NCBI RefSeq assembly: GCF_007859395.1
Contig: NZ_VOHD01000006.1
Span: forward strand, 186,001 to 250,000
DNA: 64,000 nucleotides
Source: Planomicrobium sp. CPCC 101110
Lineage (GTDB): Bacteria; Bacillota; Bacilli; Bacillales_A; Planococcaceae
Reading direction: 5' to 3'
Of the stretch, positions 8,680 to 16,856 are shown piece after piece (position 1 is the stretch's first letter; the number at the start of each line of letters is the position of its first letter). The position numbers were made by a program, and so were the translations under genes. Under the pieces are notes generated by a model, which was given only the letters and a program-made list of their open reading frames with translations, was not told the DNA's origin and ran no database searches.

Positions 8680-10305
8680 ATGAACGGTAAATTTATGAAG
8701 ACGGCAATAGCTTCAGTTGTAGCGGCAAGTGCACTCGGGATTCAGGCTGCAGTTCCGGCAAATGCTGCCGAAGGGGACTTTGACCTGACGATTATGCATA
8801 CGAATGATACGCATGCGAATCTGGACATGGTCGCGCAGCGGGTAACTTTGGTGAACCAAATCCGTGCTCAACATCCAAACAATTTATTGCTTGATGCTGG
8901 AGACGTCTTTTCCGGAACCCTTTACTTTAACGCGTTCCAAGGACAGGCAGACCTCGACTTTATGAATTTGATGAAATATGATGCCATGACATTCGGCAAC
9001 CATGAATTCGACTTAGGGGCAAGCGCCGAAGGGCATGCGGCTTTAGGGGAGTTTATCGGCGGAGCGGACTTTCCATTTGTTTCTGCAAATGTCAACGTTG
9101 CGGATGACAAAGATTTAGCACCATTAGACAACAATACGTATGCAAAAGAATTCAGCAACGGTGAAATATACAATGGCATCATCAAAGAAATTGCCGGGGA
9201 AGAAGTCGGCATTTTCGGACTGACCACTGAAGAGACACGTGCCATTTCAAGCCCTGGAGCGGTAGAATTCACAAATTATATTGCAGCTGCCAAAGAAGCG
9301 GTTGCGGCATTTGAAGCGGCTGGCGTCAATAAGATCATAGCGCTGACCCACATCGGGTTTGACGATTCCGAAGCTTACGACAACGATCAGCTGCTTGCTG
9401 CTGCAGTTGCGGGAATCGATGTGATCGTTGGTGGCCACACCCACACAAAAATAGCAGATCCAGTCGTAAACAACACGCACGGTGAGCCGACTTTGATCGT
9501 CCAAGCGGAACAGTACAATAAATTCCTTGGCCAATTGGATGTAACGTTCAATGAAGCAGGTGTGATTACAAATCATGCTGGCACTCTGCATGATGTAACA
9601 AAAGCAGCTTCTGATGCCAAAGCTTTGGAAATGCTGAAACCTTATGCGGATGAAATCGACGCCATCAAAAACCAGTCCACTGGAGCGGTTGCGAAAGTGT
9701 TCTTGAACGGCGAACGAGGTGAAGCGGGCGTGCGGAATGCTGAAACCAACCTCGGCAATCTGATCACCGATGGCATGCTGGCGACTGCGAAAACAATCGA
9801 TCCCGAGACGGCAATCGCTTTGCAAAACGGCGGCGGTATCCGCTCTTCGATCAATGAAGGGGATATTACTGTCGGTGAGGTTTTGACAGTGATGCCTTTT
9901 GGCAACGCCTTGGCGATCATGGAATTGACCGGTACTGAATTGAAAGCGGCTCTGGAACACTCTGTGAAAGATTATCCAAAAGAGTCTGGCGGCTTCCTTC
10001 ATGTAGCAGGCCTTAAGTTTACGTTTGATCCCGGCGCTCCTGCGGGCTCTCGAGTAACGGAGGTCCAAGTTGAAAAGAATGGGAAGTACAAGAAGCTCAA
10101 AGAGAAAGACACTTACAAAGTAGCTACAAACACTTTCACTGCCAAAGGCGGAGACGGCTATACGTCATTTGCAGCTGCGTATGAAGATGGACGGGTCAGC
10201 GAACCTGGCAACGTCGATTGGGAAATGTTCATCAATTATATCAAAACGTTGGAAGAAGTGAATCCGAAAACGGAGAACCGCATTGTTCCAAAAAACTCCA
10301 AATAA
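8680..10305 (+). CDS. secreted 5'-nucleotidase / metallophosphoesterase
   Basis: Bifunctional UDP-sugar hydrolase/5'-nucleotidase family enzyme, 541 residues. It removes phosphate from extracellular nucleotides so that nucleosides and phosphate can be taken up. A signal peptide with a probable AnA cleavage site near residue 30 (PANAAEG) leads into the calcineurin-like domain. That domain shows DLTIMHTNDTHANLD, LDAGDVFSGT, FGNHEFD and VGGHTHT, which supply the two-metal ligands. The C-terminal 5_nucleotid_C domain begins near residue 330 (NLGNLITDGML, LQNGGGIRSS, GGDGYT). There is no LPXTG anchor, so the product should be released or wall-associated. The gene stands alone between its own promoter region and a terminator. 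Confidence 0.92.
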   Translation: MNGKFMKTAIASVVAASALGIQAAVPANAAEGDFDLTIMHTNDTHANLDMVAQRVTLVNQIRAQHPNNLLLDAGDVFSGTLYFNAFQGQADLDFMNLMKYDAMTFGNHEFDLGASAEGHAALGEFIGGADFPFVSANVNVADDKDLAPLDNNTYAKEFSNGEIYNGIIKEIAGEEVGIFGLTTEETRAISSPGAVEFTNYIAAAKEAVAAFEAAGVNKIIALTHIGFDDSEAYDNDQLLAAAVAGIDVIVGGHTHTKIADPVVNNTHGEPTLIVQAEQYNKFLGQLDVTFNEAGVITNHAGTLHDVTKAASDAKALEMLKPYADEIDAIKNQSTGAVAKVFLNGERGEAGVRNAETNLGNLITDGMLATAKTIDPETAIALQNGGGIRSSINEGDITVGEVLTVMPFGNALAIMELTGTELKAALEHSVKDYPKESGGFLHVAGLKFTFDPGAPAGSRVTEVQVEKNGKYKKLKEKDTYKVATNTFTAKGGDGYTSFAAAYEDGRVSEPGNVDWEMFINYIKTLEEVNPKTENRIVPKNSK

Positions 10306-10369
10306 AGAAATCACATCAAAGAACCATGAATCGATTCCATCTCGGAAAAATCTCAGCAGAGAAGAAAAA

Positions 10370-10414
10370 AACAGCAGCCGGCCCCTTTTAAAGAGGCCAG
10401 CTGCTGTTTTGTTT
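10370..10414. terminator. bidirectional terminator
   Basis: AACAGCAGC-GGCC pairs with GGCC-GCTGCTGTT around an AT-rich loop, with A-runs before and T-runs after. It serves both the nucleotidase gene on the plus strand and the convergent formamidase gene on the minus strand. Confidence 0.85.
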
Positions 10415-11350
10415 TTAACGGATAACGCCGTGTGGCAAAATGGCGTGTACGCCTTTCACGCCGTTGACAACTTGGGTGACGTGAAGGTCGACTGCAGCAC
10501 TGGAAAGTGCCATAGCCTCGGTTTTTGAGATGCCATAAAGAGATTGCATGAATTGTACCATTTCATCAAGCGCTACGGCAGCCGCTTCGTTCAAATCTTC
10601 GCTGAAGCCGAAGGTGATCCATCCGGCAGCTGTATTGGCGCGAGGCATGGTCAGAGACATATTTTCATGGACAGTCAGCGTCAGATCCACAAACTCCATC
10701 GGACATTCAATAGCGGTGCCGGAACTTTCGCCGTCGCCTTGCAATGCGTGGCCATCGCCTAAGGAAAACATTGCACCTTCTACAGAGATGGGAAGAAACA
10801 AGCTGCTTCCTTTTGTCAGTTCCTTGCAATCGATATTCCCGCCGCAATAGCGAGGCGGCGCTGTCCGGTGGGTGCCAGGTTCAGCGGGAGCGACCCCCAT
10901 AAGCCCAAGAAAAGGGGACAAACCGACCCGGAATTCTTTGCTGCCGATTTCGCAGCTTCCGGTCAAAGTTTCAGTATTCAATTTCCAATCCACTTCTAGG
11001 CGTTCGCTGTTGGCCAACCCTAATTTTTGGTTTTGCCAGCTTGGCACTCCTCCTGCCCAGTTCCGGCCATACCACCCTGGAATAACGTCGTTCGTCCGGA
11101 TTTCCAGCACCATTCCAGGTTTGGCGCCTTCGATGGCGATAGGGCCAACAATCGGATGGCCAAGCTGTTCTTCCCGTTCCCGGGAAGTGAAAAAAGTGCG
11201 TTCTTGTCCTTCTTTTTCAGAATAGCCCCATTGGATGTCGGGCGTTTTCAATTGGATCGAATCTCCGGAAGCGATGGTCAATATCGGTTTGTAGTCTTTG
11301 TTGAATGATGAGTGCAAATTCTCTGAAGCCAAATCAATTTTATGTATCAT
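10415..11350 (-). CDS. acetamidase/formamidase family amidohydrolase
   Basis: FmdA/AmdA family, 311 residues, hydrolysing short-chain amides such as formamide or acetamide to the acid and ammonia. Visible family motifs: GPIAIEGAKPGMVLEI, GRNWAGGVPSW, the metal-ligand stretch PPRYCGGNIDCKEL, and GDGHALQGDGE with the downstream conserved Glu. The start ATG at 11350 follows AAAGGAGAACAGC on the minus strand. It is monocistronic and faces the nucleotidase gene across a shared terminator. It may supply nitrogen from amides; the true substrate is not known. Confidence 0.88.
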   Translation of the reverse strand: MIHKIDLASENLHSSFNKDYKPILTIASGDSIQLKTPDIQWGYSEKEGQERTFFTSREREEQLGHPIVGPIAIEGAKPGMVLEIRTNDVIPGWYGRNWAGGVPSWQNQKLGLANSERLEVDWKLNTETLTGSCEIGSKEFRVGLSPFLGLMGVAPAEPGTHRTAPPRYCGGNIDCKELTKGSSLFLPISVEGAMFSLGDGHALQGDGESSGTAIECPMEFVDLTLTVHENMSLTMPRANTAAGWITFGFSEDLNEAAAVALDEMVQFMQSLYGISKTEAMALSSAAVDLHVTQVVNGVKGVHAILPHGVIR

Positions 11351-11494
11351 GCTGTTCTCCTTTCAATATCCTGCTTTATACTCTTTCGCTATAAAAAATG
11401 AAAATTCCTTCATTCTATTTGAAATGGCAAAATTAAGCTATAATGAAACAGGTGCCATATTTTATTAATTCTGAAAAATGAAGAGGGGGATATT

Positions 11495-13285
11495 ATGATT
11501 CAATTTCCAAAACCGACAGTAGAACAATTTTTTCGTACATACGCCATAACTGACTTTTCGGTCCGCGATGATGAGAAGCAGCTGATTTTCAGTTCCAATC
11601 TGAATGGCAAGGTGAATCTTTGGGCAATGGACTTGCCGAATCTTTACCCTTACTTGTTCGCGCACCGGGACGAATCCACGAATTTTATAAAGTTCGATCC
11701 GCAAAACCGGTATGTGTTGGCCGGTTTCGACAGGGATGGAGATGAAAATCATCAGATATATGCGCTGTCGAGTGGCGGCGGCCTTCCGTTTCCGCTCATC
11801 ACCGGGAATCCGCAGGAAAAATATTATTTCGCGCATTTGAGTGAAGACGGCGAACGCTTGTATTACCTGACATCCGAAGGGAACCCGTCGTTTTTGAATA
11901 CCCGCATGCGCAATTTGAAAGACCAGTCAGACACGTTATTGAACGAAGGAGAGAAGACCACAACTTATTTGGAAGCTGTCTCTCAGGATGAACGAGCGTT
12001 TGTCTATACGCAATCATTTGCAAATACGTATGTTTTAGGTTTTGTTAAAGTCGGCGAGGAAACCCACTCCTTGACGCCGGACCCTGAAAAAGTTCACGTT
12101 GTCTTTGATTCCGTTTTTACCGATGAACAAACGATTTATTTTCTCACGGATTACGGCAGTGATTTTGTCTATTTGGCCCGTTTCGATTTAGAAGACAAAT
12201 CGTTCTCAAAAGTCTTGATGATTGAAAATGAAAGCATTCAGATGATGAAGTGGAACAAAGAACAAAACATGTTCTATTTTTACACCCAAAAAGGGGTGAT
12301 AGACATTTTATACCGATTCGCCCCTGAGTCAGAAAAATTAGAGCAAATTCCCACTCCTGTCGACATTATCAATAAATTTATCGTTTCAAAAGCCGGCAAC
12401 CTGTACTTGCTTGGCACCAGCGCCACAAAACCGCCTAATATTTTTCAATGGCTTGAGGATTCCGACTGGAAATCATTGACGGACAACCGGGTTCTTGGAT
12501 TGTCCGAAGACGATTTGGCCGATCCGGAAGAAGTGAACTTCACATCTTTCGACGGGTTGGAGATTGAGGCGCTGCTGTTTAGACCGAAGCCGGAAAATGA
12601 CAACGGCCATGCAATTTTCTGGCCGCACGGCGGTCCCCAGCATGCCGAACGAAAACAATTCCGCTCCATGTTCCAGTGCTTTTTGAACCGCGGCTATACT
12701 ATATTCGCGCCGAACTTCCGTGGAAGCACGGGCTATGGTTCAAGTTTTGTAAAGCTTGTGGAACAGGATTGGGGAGAGGGGCCGCGGCTTGATTGCCTGG
12801 CCGCCATCAACTGGCTGTTTGACAATAAGCTGGCGGACCGGGATAAACTGTTTTTGATCGGCGGCAGCTACGGCGGGTATATGGCGTTGCTTCTTCATGG
12901 GCGCCATCCGGAATATTTCAAAGCCGTCGTTGATATCTTTGGCGTTTCAAATTTGTTCACGTTTGTTGAATCGGTGCCAGCGCATTGGAAACCGATCATG
13001 GAGCGCTGGCTGGGTGATCCTGTGCGGGACAAAGAGAGGTTTATAAAAGATTCCCCGGTCACTTATCTGGATGGCATGGAAAAACCGATGCTCGTTATCC
13101 AAGGGGCAAAAGATCCGCGTGTGGTAAAAGAAGAATCCGACCAAATCGTTGCCAAACTGCAAGAAAAAGGCCGGGAAGTGGAATACTTGGTATTAGAGGA
13201 TGAAGGCCACGGGTTCTCGAAAAAAGAAAATGAAATAAAAGTCTATAGTGCGATGCTGGAGTTTTTGGAAAAGCATCACGGTTAA
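11495..13285 (+). CDS. S9 family peptidase (acylaminoacyl-peptidase-like)
   Basis: 596-residue serine peptidase of the prolyl oligopeptidase clan. The first ~350 residues form a beta-propeller-like domain that screens substrates by size. The C-terminal alpha/beta hydrolase domain holds the nucleophile in [10 protein letters not shown] (Ser458), the Asp in GAKDPRV (about residue 539) and the His in DEGHGFSK (about residue 571). FWPHGGPQ provides the usual oxyanion-loop HGG. There is no signal peptide, so it acts in the cytoplasm on short peptides. Start ATG after AAGAGGGGG. The following hairpin ends a single-gene transcript. Confidence 0.92.
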   Translation: MIQFPKPTVEQFFRTYAITDFSVRDDEKQLIFSSNLNGKVNLWAMDLPNLYPYLFAHRDESTNFIKFDPQNRYVLAGFDRDGDENHQIYALSSGGGLPFPLITGNPQEKYYFAHLSEDGERLYYLTSEGNPSFLNTRMRNLKDQSDTLLNEGEKTTTYLEAVSQDERAFVYTQSFANTYVLGFVKVGEETHSLTPDPEKVHVVFDSVFTDEQTIYFLTDYGSDFVYLARFDLEDKSFSKVLMIENESIQMMKWNKEQNMFYFYTQKGVIDILYRFAPESEKLEQIPTPVDIINKFIVSKAGNLYLLGTSATKPPNIFQWLEDSDWKSLTDNRVLGLSEDDLADPEEVNFTSFDGLEIEALLFRPKPENDNGHAIFWPHGGPQHAERKQFRSMFQCFLNRGYTIFAPNFRGSTGYGSSFVKLVEQDWGEGPRLDCLAAINWLFDNKLADRDKLFLIGGSYGGYMALLLHGRHPEYFKAVVDIFGVSNLFTFVESVPAHWKPIMERWLGDPVRDKERFIKDSPVTYLDGMEKPMLVIQGAKDPRVVKEESDQIVAKLQEKGREVEYLVLEDEGHGFSKKENEIKVYSAMLEFLEKHHG

Positions 13286-13292
13286 AAGGCTG

Positions 13293-13329
13293 AAAAAAGC
13301 GAGGGAAGATGTTTTTTCTCTCGCTTTTT
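13293..13329 (+). terminator. terminator after S9 peptidase gene
   Basis: AAAAAGCGAG pairs with CTCGCTTTTT, giving a U-rich 3' end. Its symmetrical A/T flanks could also act on the convergent channel gene. Confidence 0.75.
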
Positions 13330-13413
13330 CATATCCTTTCATTTCTTGCCGAAAAACGGATAAGTGAAGGCCATGTCGCCATAACAGCTTCTATGTGAAT
13401 TCGCAGAAATTAC

Positions 13414-14418
13414 TTATTGCGACTTCTTCTCGGCAGGCCATTGCCGTGCGTTCGCTTCGATGATGCCGAGCAGCTTCTGTCGGCGGCCTTTCAATCCGCC
13501 CACTGCCAGGGCAAACTTCTCATTGGAAACAACCGGCAAACCGGCTTTTCTTAGACTTTCAAGTTCCAAAGCGGAAGGCGGATTCTTTGACGGAGAAACA
13601 TAAGTCGGATTGATAGTATCCAAAAAGCTGTCGATACTTGAACGTGATTCTTTCAAGAGCAGCTTGTTCGGCTGGAAGCCCTCAGGAATTCCATGCTGGA
13701 AAATGGTCAATGCTTCGTCAAAAATGACGAATGCGACTGATAATGCCTCTTTGGCATTGCTGGTTTGGTAATAATGCAGAATTGGATAAGCCTTATGCTG
13801 GGCACAAAGTGTGCTGATTTGTGTGGCATAAGTGTTTAAAACCAAATTGATATCATGAAAATCGGTCCCGTTCCATGCATTCTTCACGATTTCCCCTCCG
13901 TTGCCGCCAATGCCAGTCACGCTCTCCGCAAACGACCGCTTCAAAGTCACGGCATTCAACACGGAAAGCAAATATGTGACAGCTAATGTGATAAACAACA
14001 TTCCGGAGCCTGTGGCAAGCACTGTAGCGGTTTGCCAGATGGCGTTGGTCGGTTTGAAATCGCCATTCCCAAGCGTGAATACCAAATAACCTGTGTAATA
14101 TAATTTGTCCGACCAATTGGCATATTCATTGTTTTGTGATCCTGCCAAAGAATTTGGATCGCTCAGGAAAATAAGGGTCCACCCTAACCAGAGGAAGAAA
14201 ATCCATGATAATAGGGTCAGCGATAAAATGAGCGGACCTGAAAAACTGAGCATTTGCGGCCGGTCACCACTAATCTTTCTCAATGATTTCCATAGCGCGT
14301 TCGCCAATCTTCTGGTGAGCGGCCCCGCTCCGCCGTCCACCCAGAGCGCTGTCCAAAAAAAGTCCAAAGTTCCAACAATCAATAACAAAATACCAAGTGT
14401 TAAAAGAATTAAATCCAT
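13414..14418 (-). CDS. two-TM potassium-channel-like protein
   Basis: 334 residues from the ATG at 14418, preceded by AAAGGAGG on the minus strand; an upstream ATG at 14508 lacks this. An N-terminal hydrophobic helix and a second pair of helices flank a pore-like segment, YLVFTLGNGDF. This corresponds to the K+ channel filter (TVGYGD) with Tyr changed to Asn and Val to Leu. The fold is that of Ion_trans_2 channels; ion selectivity is uncertain because of the filter change. The C-terminal ~190 residues are soluble and helical, without a recognisable RCK/TrkA domain. Monocistronic and convergent with the peptidase gene. Confidence 0.75.
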   Translation of the reverse strand: MDLILLTLGILLLIVGTLDFFWTALWVDGGAGPLTRRLANALWKSLRKISGDRPQMLSFSGPLILSLTLLSWIFFLWLGWTLIFLSDPNSLAGSQNNEYANWSDKLYYTGYLVFTLGNGDFKPTNAIWQTATVLATGSGMLFITLAVTYLLSVLNAVTLKRSFAESVTGIGGNGGEIVKNAWNGTDFHDINLVLNTYATQISTLCAQHKAYPILHYYQTSNAKEALSVAFVIFDEALTIFQHGIPEGFQPNKLLLKESRSSIDSFLDTINPTYVSPSKNPPSALELESLRKAGLPVVSNEKFALAVGGLKGRRQKLLGIIEANARQWPAEKKSQ

Positions 14419-14612
14419 ATTTCCTCCTTTCGGAACTATGCTTGCTAATGAATTTTTCGGGTTATCCAAAAAACTTTGTTGTAGGTTGAATTCAATTCCA
14501 TTGGGCATAAGAAGGGAACAGTACAGTCAGTTATAAACATTTTCACATAGAGCAGCCAGGTTGAATTGGTCGCGCTTTTTTCAAGCAATTGCTAAGATTT
14601 TTTTGGCCGGAT

Positions 14613-14700
14613 GGAGATGTACCCAAGAGGCTGAAGGGGGCTGACTCGAAATCAGCTAGGGCGTGCAAGCGCCGCGGGGGTTCGAATCCTCTCATCTCCG
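14613..14700 (+). tRNA. tRNA-Ser(CGA)
   Basis: An 88-base class II tRNA. Acceptor arms GGAGATG (14613-14619) and CATCTCC (14693-14699) pair fully and are followed by discriminator G. The anticodon arm GCTGA-CTCGAAA-TCAGC puts anticodon CGA at 14647-14649, reading UCG. A long variable arm (GGGCGTGCAAGCGCC region) and the T-arm GGTTCGAATCC are present. CCA is not encoded. The gene is isolated, with no neighbouring tRNA. Confidence 0.96.
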
Positions 14701-14864
14701 TATGTTTTCATAAAAAGCTGAGTTCTTTTTCGGAATTCCCCTTTTTTTATTTGTTTTCTTCTATCAAATCAAGTTTTCGGCTAGCTTCTCTTGTTGTTCT
14801 GTGCATTTTTCCTTTCCCTTTATGAGAATAGGCCGTAAAAGGCTGCTGATAAAATGAAAAACCG

Positions 14865-14885
14865 TCTCAAGCCATTTGCTTGAGA
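14865..14885. repeat. 8-bp hairpin
   Basis: TCTCAAGC and GCTTGAGA form a perfect stem with a 5-base loop, with no T-run after it. Function unknown. Confidence 0.5.
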
Positions 14886-14973
14886 AGGCCTTGATATGAA
14901 TCGTTATTGGAGGCGTGATGCCTTCAAATCATTACATTTTACAAAGCGATGATGAATGATGAAGCAAGGTTTT

Positions 14974-15023
14974 TTCGGGTATACAGATTTTATCAAGGAC
15001 TCGATAAAATCTGTATACCCGAA
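14974..15023. repeat. perfect 21-bp inverted repeat
   Basis: The arms 14974-14994 and 15003-15023 are exactly complementary over 21 bases and are separated by 8 bases (AAGGACTC). No T-run follows on either side, so it is not a standard terminator. It lies 275 bases from the 3' end of tRNA-Ser and 175 bases before the esterase gene. It could be an operator pair, a small structured RNA or a miniature mobile repeat. Confidence 0.85.
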
Positions 15024-15197
15024 CTGCGGATAAGATAACGGAATCTAAAAAAAGGGAAGTGAACCACAGGACTGAAGAAGGTCTTTGGAATGGTGCCGGT
15101 TTCTTTTCTCCATAGTCCAAAAATGCATCCGAATCGCTAGGAGAAGCAAAAATATGTTAAAATAAATAGTGAAGCATCAGGAAAGGGATGGAGCGGA

Positions 15198-15908
15198 TTG
15201 AAAAAGAAAATTCGGCCTGGCGCCCTTTTTAAGGAAGCGTCATTTTCAACTTTTCACAAAGACCAAAAAAGGTTTCATATAAAGAACATTGTCATTTTAG
15301 GAGATTCTGTCGCCTATGGATACGGCACAAAAGGCGGCATTTCAAAATACCTGAAAGAAGCGTTTTCTGGATGCACAGTCACCAATCTAGGCATTAATGG
15401 CCTTACGAGCAACGGACTGGTGGAGCGGCTGCGTTCAGGCATTTGGGATCGTTATTTAACCTCAGCTGACATGGTTTTATTGAATATCGGAGGCAATGAT
15501 TTGCTCCGCGGTTTCCGCAGCAGTGGAGCAAAAGGGCTGATCCGGCAGTTTTCACAGCTCAAGCGTACCTACCGGAAAAATCTGCTGGAAACTTATCAGT
15601 ATATCCGAAGCTTGAATGACGATGTATTGATCGTCCAAAACAACCTTTACAATTCCATGAAAAAAGAGTTTCAATACTTCGGCTTTACCAACTTGCTGTT
15701 TCGTTTATGGAATACGGCGATCGGGGAAGAAGGGGTCATTATTTCCAGAACAGATGTCATGGGCAAGAATCCATCCATTTGGCTTGATTCCATCCATCCC
15801 AACGAGGAAGGCTATAAGCTGATGCATGAATTGCTTATGAAAACATTGAAAACTACTGGCATTGATATCCATCCGCGAGAAACGGCTAAAGGACCTTCAA
15901 GCAATTGA
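15198..15908 (+). CDS. GDSL-family esterase/lipase
   Basis: 236-residue SGNH hydrolase starting at TTG 15198. Block I is ILGDSVAYGYG with the nucleophile Ser near residue 37, block III is NIGGNDLL and block V is DSIHPNEEGY with the catalytic Asp and His. There is no obvious signal peptide; a basic N-terminus of about 30 residues precedes the domain. The family cleaves acyl or acetyl esters of lipids, sugars or cell-wall polymers; the substrate here is not predictable. It is a single-gene unit ended by a strong terminator. Confidence 0.88.
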   Translation: MKKKIRPGALFKEASFSTFHKDQKRFHIKNIVILGDSVAYGYGTKGGISKYLKEAFSGCTVTNLGINGLTSNGLVERLRSGIWDRYLTSADMVLLNIGGNDLLRGFRSSGAKGLIRQFSQLKRTYRKNLLETYQYIRSLNDDVLIVQNNLYNSMKKEFQYFGFTNLLFRLWNTAIGEEGVIISRTDVMGKNPSIWLDSIHPNEEGYKLMHELLMKTLKTTGIDIHPRETAKGPSSN

Positions 15909-15941
15909 AAGAGCGGCGCGACACTGCGCCGCTCTTTTTTT
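15908..15941 (+). terminator. terminator after GDSL esterase gene
   Basis: A perfect 12-bp stem (AAAGAGCGGCGC with GCGCCGCTCTTT), six-base loop and T-run. Its 5' arm begins at the esterase stop codon. Confidence 0.92.
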
Positions 15942-16067
15942 GATGCCTTTGGTTAAAAGGTTTTTCACAGGATTTCGCATAAAAAGAGAAGAGAATGGGT
16001 ATTGAAGACCAACAGTAAAAACTTTTTACTTGTTGAAAACTGATACATAGAGCGGAGGACGAGGGAT

Positions 16068-16610
16068 ATGGATAATATGGTGACAATGGTCAAGATGAAT
16101 CGGGGAATCGCAACTTCTTTATCTGCAATTGGCATTGCACAGGCTTTGAAAATTGTGACCCACAAAAAATTAACAGGAGTATGGGACTGGAAGCAGGCTT
16201 TTACAACAGGCGGCATGCCAAGTTCCCACTCAGCCGGAGTATCCGCGTTGGCTTCTTATGTGGCCGCCAACAAAGGGGCCAGGCACACGGAAACGGCATT
16301 GGCGGTAGTATTTGGTACGATTGTTATGTATGATGCGCAAGGAATCCGCCGTCACACGGGGGAAATTGCCCAGCTGGTAAATGATTTGGAAGATAGTTTT
16401 GTTTCCATATCAGGAGATTTTCCAAGCATGACTTTTGTGAAACGCGAGAAAGAACTTAAAGAACTTTTAGGCCATCAGCCGATAGAAGTTCTGGGAGGTG
16501 CGATTTTTGGCATTGCGCTTGGTCTTATCTCTGCTAAAATCGAGAACGATGAAAGAAGAGACAGGAAGCGCAAACAAAAACGCCTGACAGCAGGCGCCCG
16601 TTCATTGTAA
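16068..16610 (+). CDS. divergent PAP2 family protein (YuiD-like, DUF212)
   Basis: 180-residue membrane protein. The family signature TTGGMPSSHSAGVSALA is present, followed by YDAQGIRRHTGE and LGHQPIEVLGGAIFGI. These resemble the SRxxxxxH/PSGH motifs of acid phosphatase/vanadium peroxidase-type enzymes, hence the name divergent PAP2. The ATG at 16068 follows GGAGGACGAGGGAT. B. subtilis YuiD is the closest namesake I know; its substrate is not established. A lipid phosphate or pyrophosphate substrate is only inference. A terminator follows at once. Confidence 0.88.
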   Translation: MDNMVTMVKMNRGIATSLSAIGIAQALKIVTHKKLTGVWDWKQAFTTGGMPSSHSAGVSALASYVAANKGARHTETALAVVFGTIVMYDAQGIRRHTGEIAQLVNDLEDSFVSISGDFPSMTFVKREKELKELLGHQPIEVLGGAIFGIALGLISAKIENDERRDRKRKQKRLTAGARSL

Positions 16611-16630
16611 AAAATTTCTTTTCACCAAAG

Positions 16631-16653
16631 GCCGCTGCACCGCAGCGGCTTTT
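16631..16653 (+). terminator. terminator after YuiD-like gene
   Basis: GCCGCTGC-ACC-GCAGCGGC followed by TTTT; a compact, strong stem 20 bases after the stop. Confidence 0.85.
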
Positions 16654-16803
16654 AGTCCGGAAAAATTTAGTTGGAATATTTAGAAGAAAAAGGACAATTT
16701 CGAAATTTAATGGTAAAATGGGTAGAGACATGGCTGATACTGGCCATACAACCTGCCTGGGGAGCTGATATCAATCCAATATTCTCATTATATTAAACTG
16801 AAT

Positions 16804-16817
16804 TGAAAGCGTTTACT
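16804..16817 (+). promoter_or_regulatory. cre-like CcpA site before cstA
   Basis: TGAAAGCGTTTACT matches TGWNANCGNTNWCA except at the last base. It lies 24 bases before the likely ATG of cstA. CstA genes of Bacillales are known targets of carbon catabolite control, which supports the call. Confidence 0.7.
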
Positions 16818-16848
16818 AATTTAAGAATGGAGTAGAGAGAATGGTAAC

Positions 16849-16856
16849 TTTTTTTT
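16849..16856 (+). other. T8 tract that shifts the cstA start codon out of frame
   Basis: ATG 16841 follows GGAG-TAGAGAGA and begins M-V-T-F-F, as CstA proteins usually do, but eight T at 16849-16856 put it one base out of frame with the rest of the gene. Seven T would join it to VAIALLIVSYFTYG. Homopolymer variation, polymerase slippage or a sequencing error are all possible. Confidence 0.75.

Larger units (their letters stand above)
14701..15197. other. gene-free stretch with two hairpins
   Basis: No plausible coding sequence lies between the tRNA and the esterase gene. The stretch contains two inverted repeats, listed separately, and T-rich runs after the tRNA that may terminate it (around 14742-14750). 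Confidence 0.6.

Noticed and set aside
9247-10068. 273-residue minus-strand frame inside the nucleotidase gene
   Set aside because: Antisense shadow of a well-supported gene; composition and lack of a binding site show no coding.
14932-15120. Small minus-strand frame over the 21-bp palindrome
   Set aside because: No binding site; the palindrome itself supplies the open frame.
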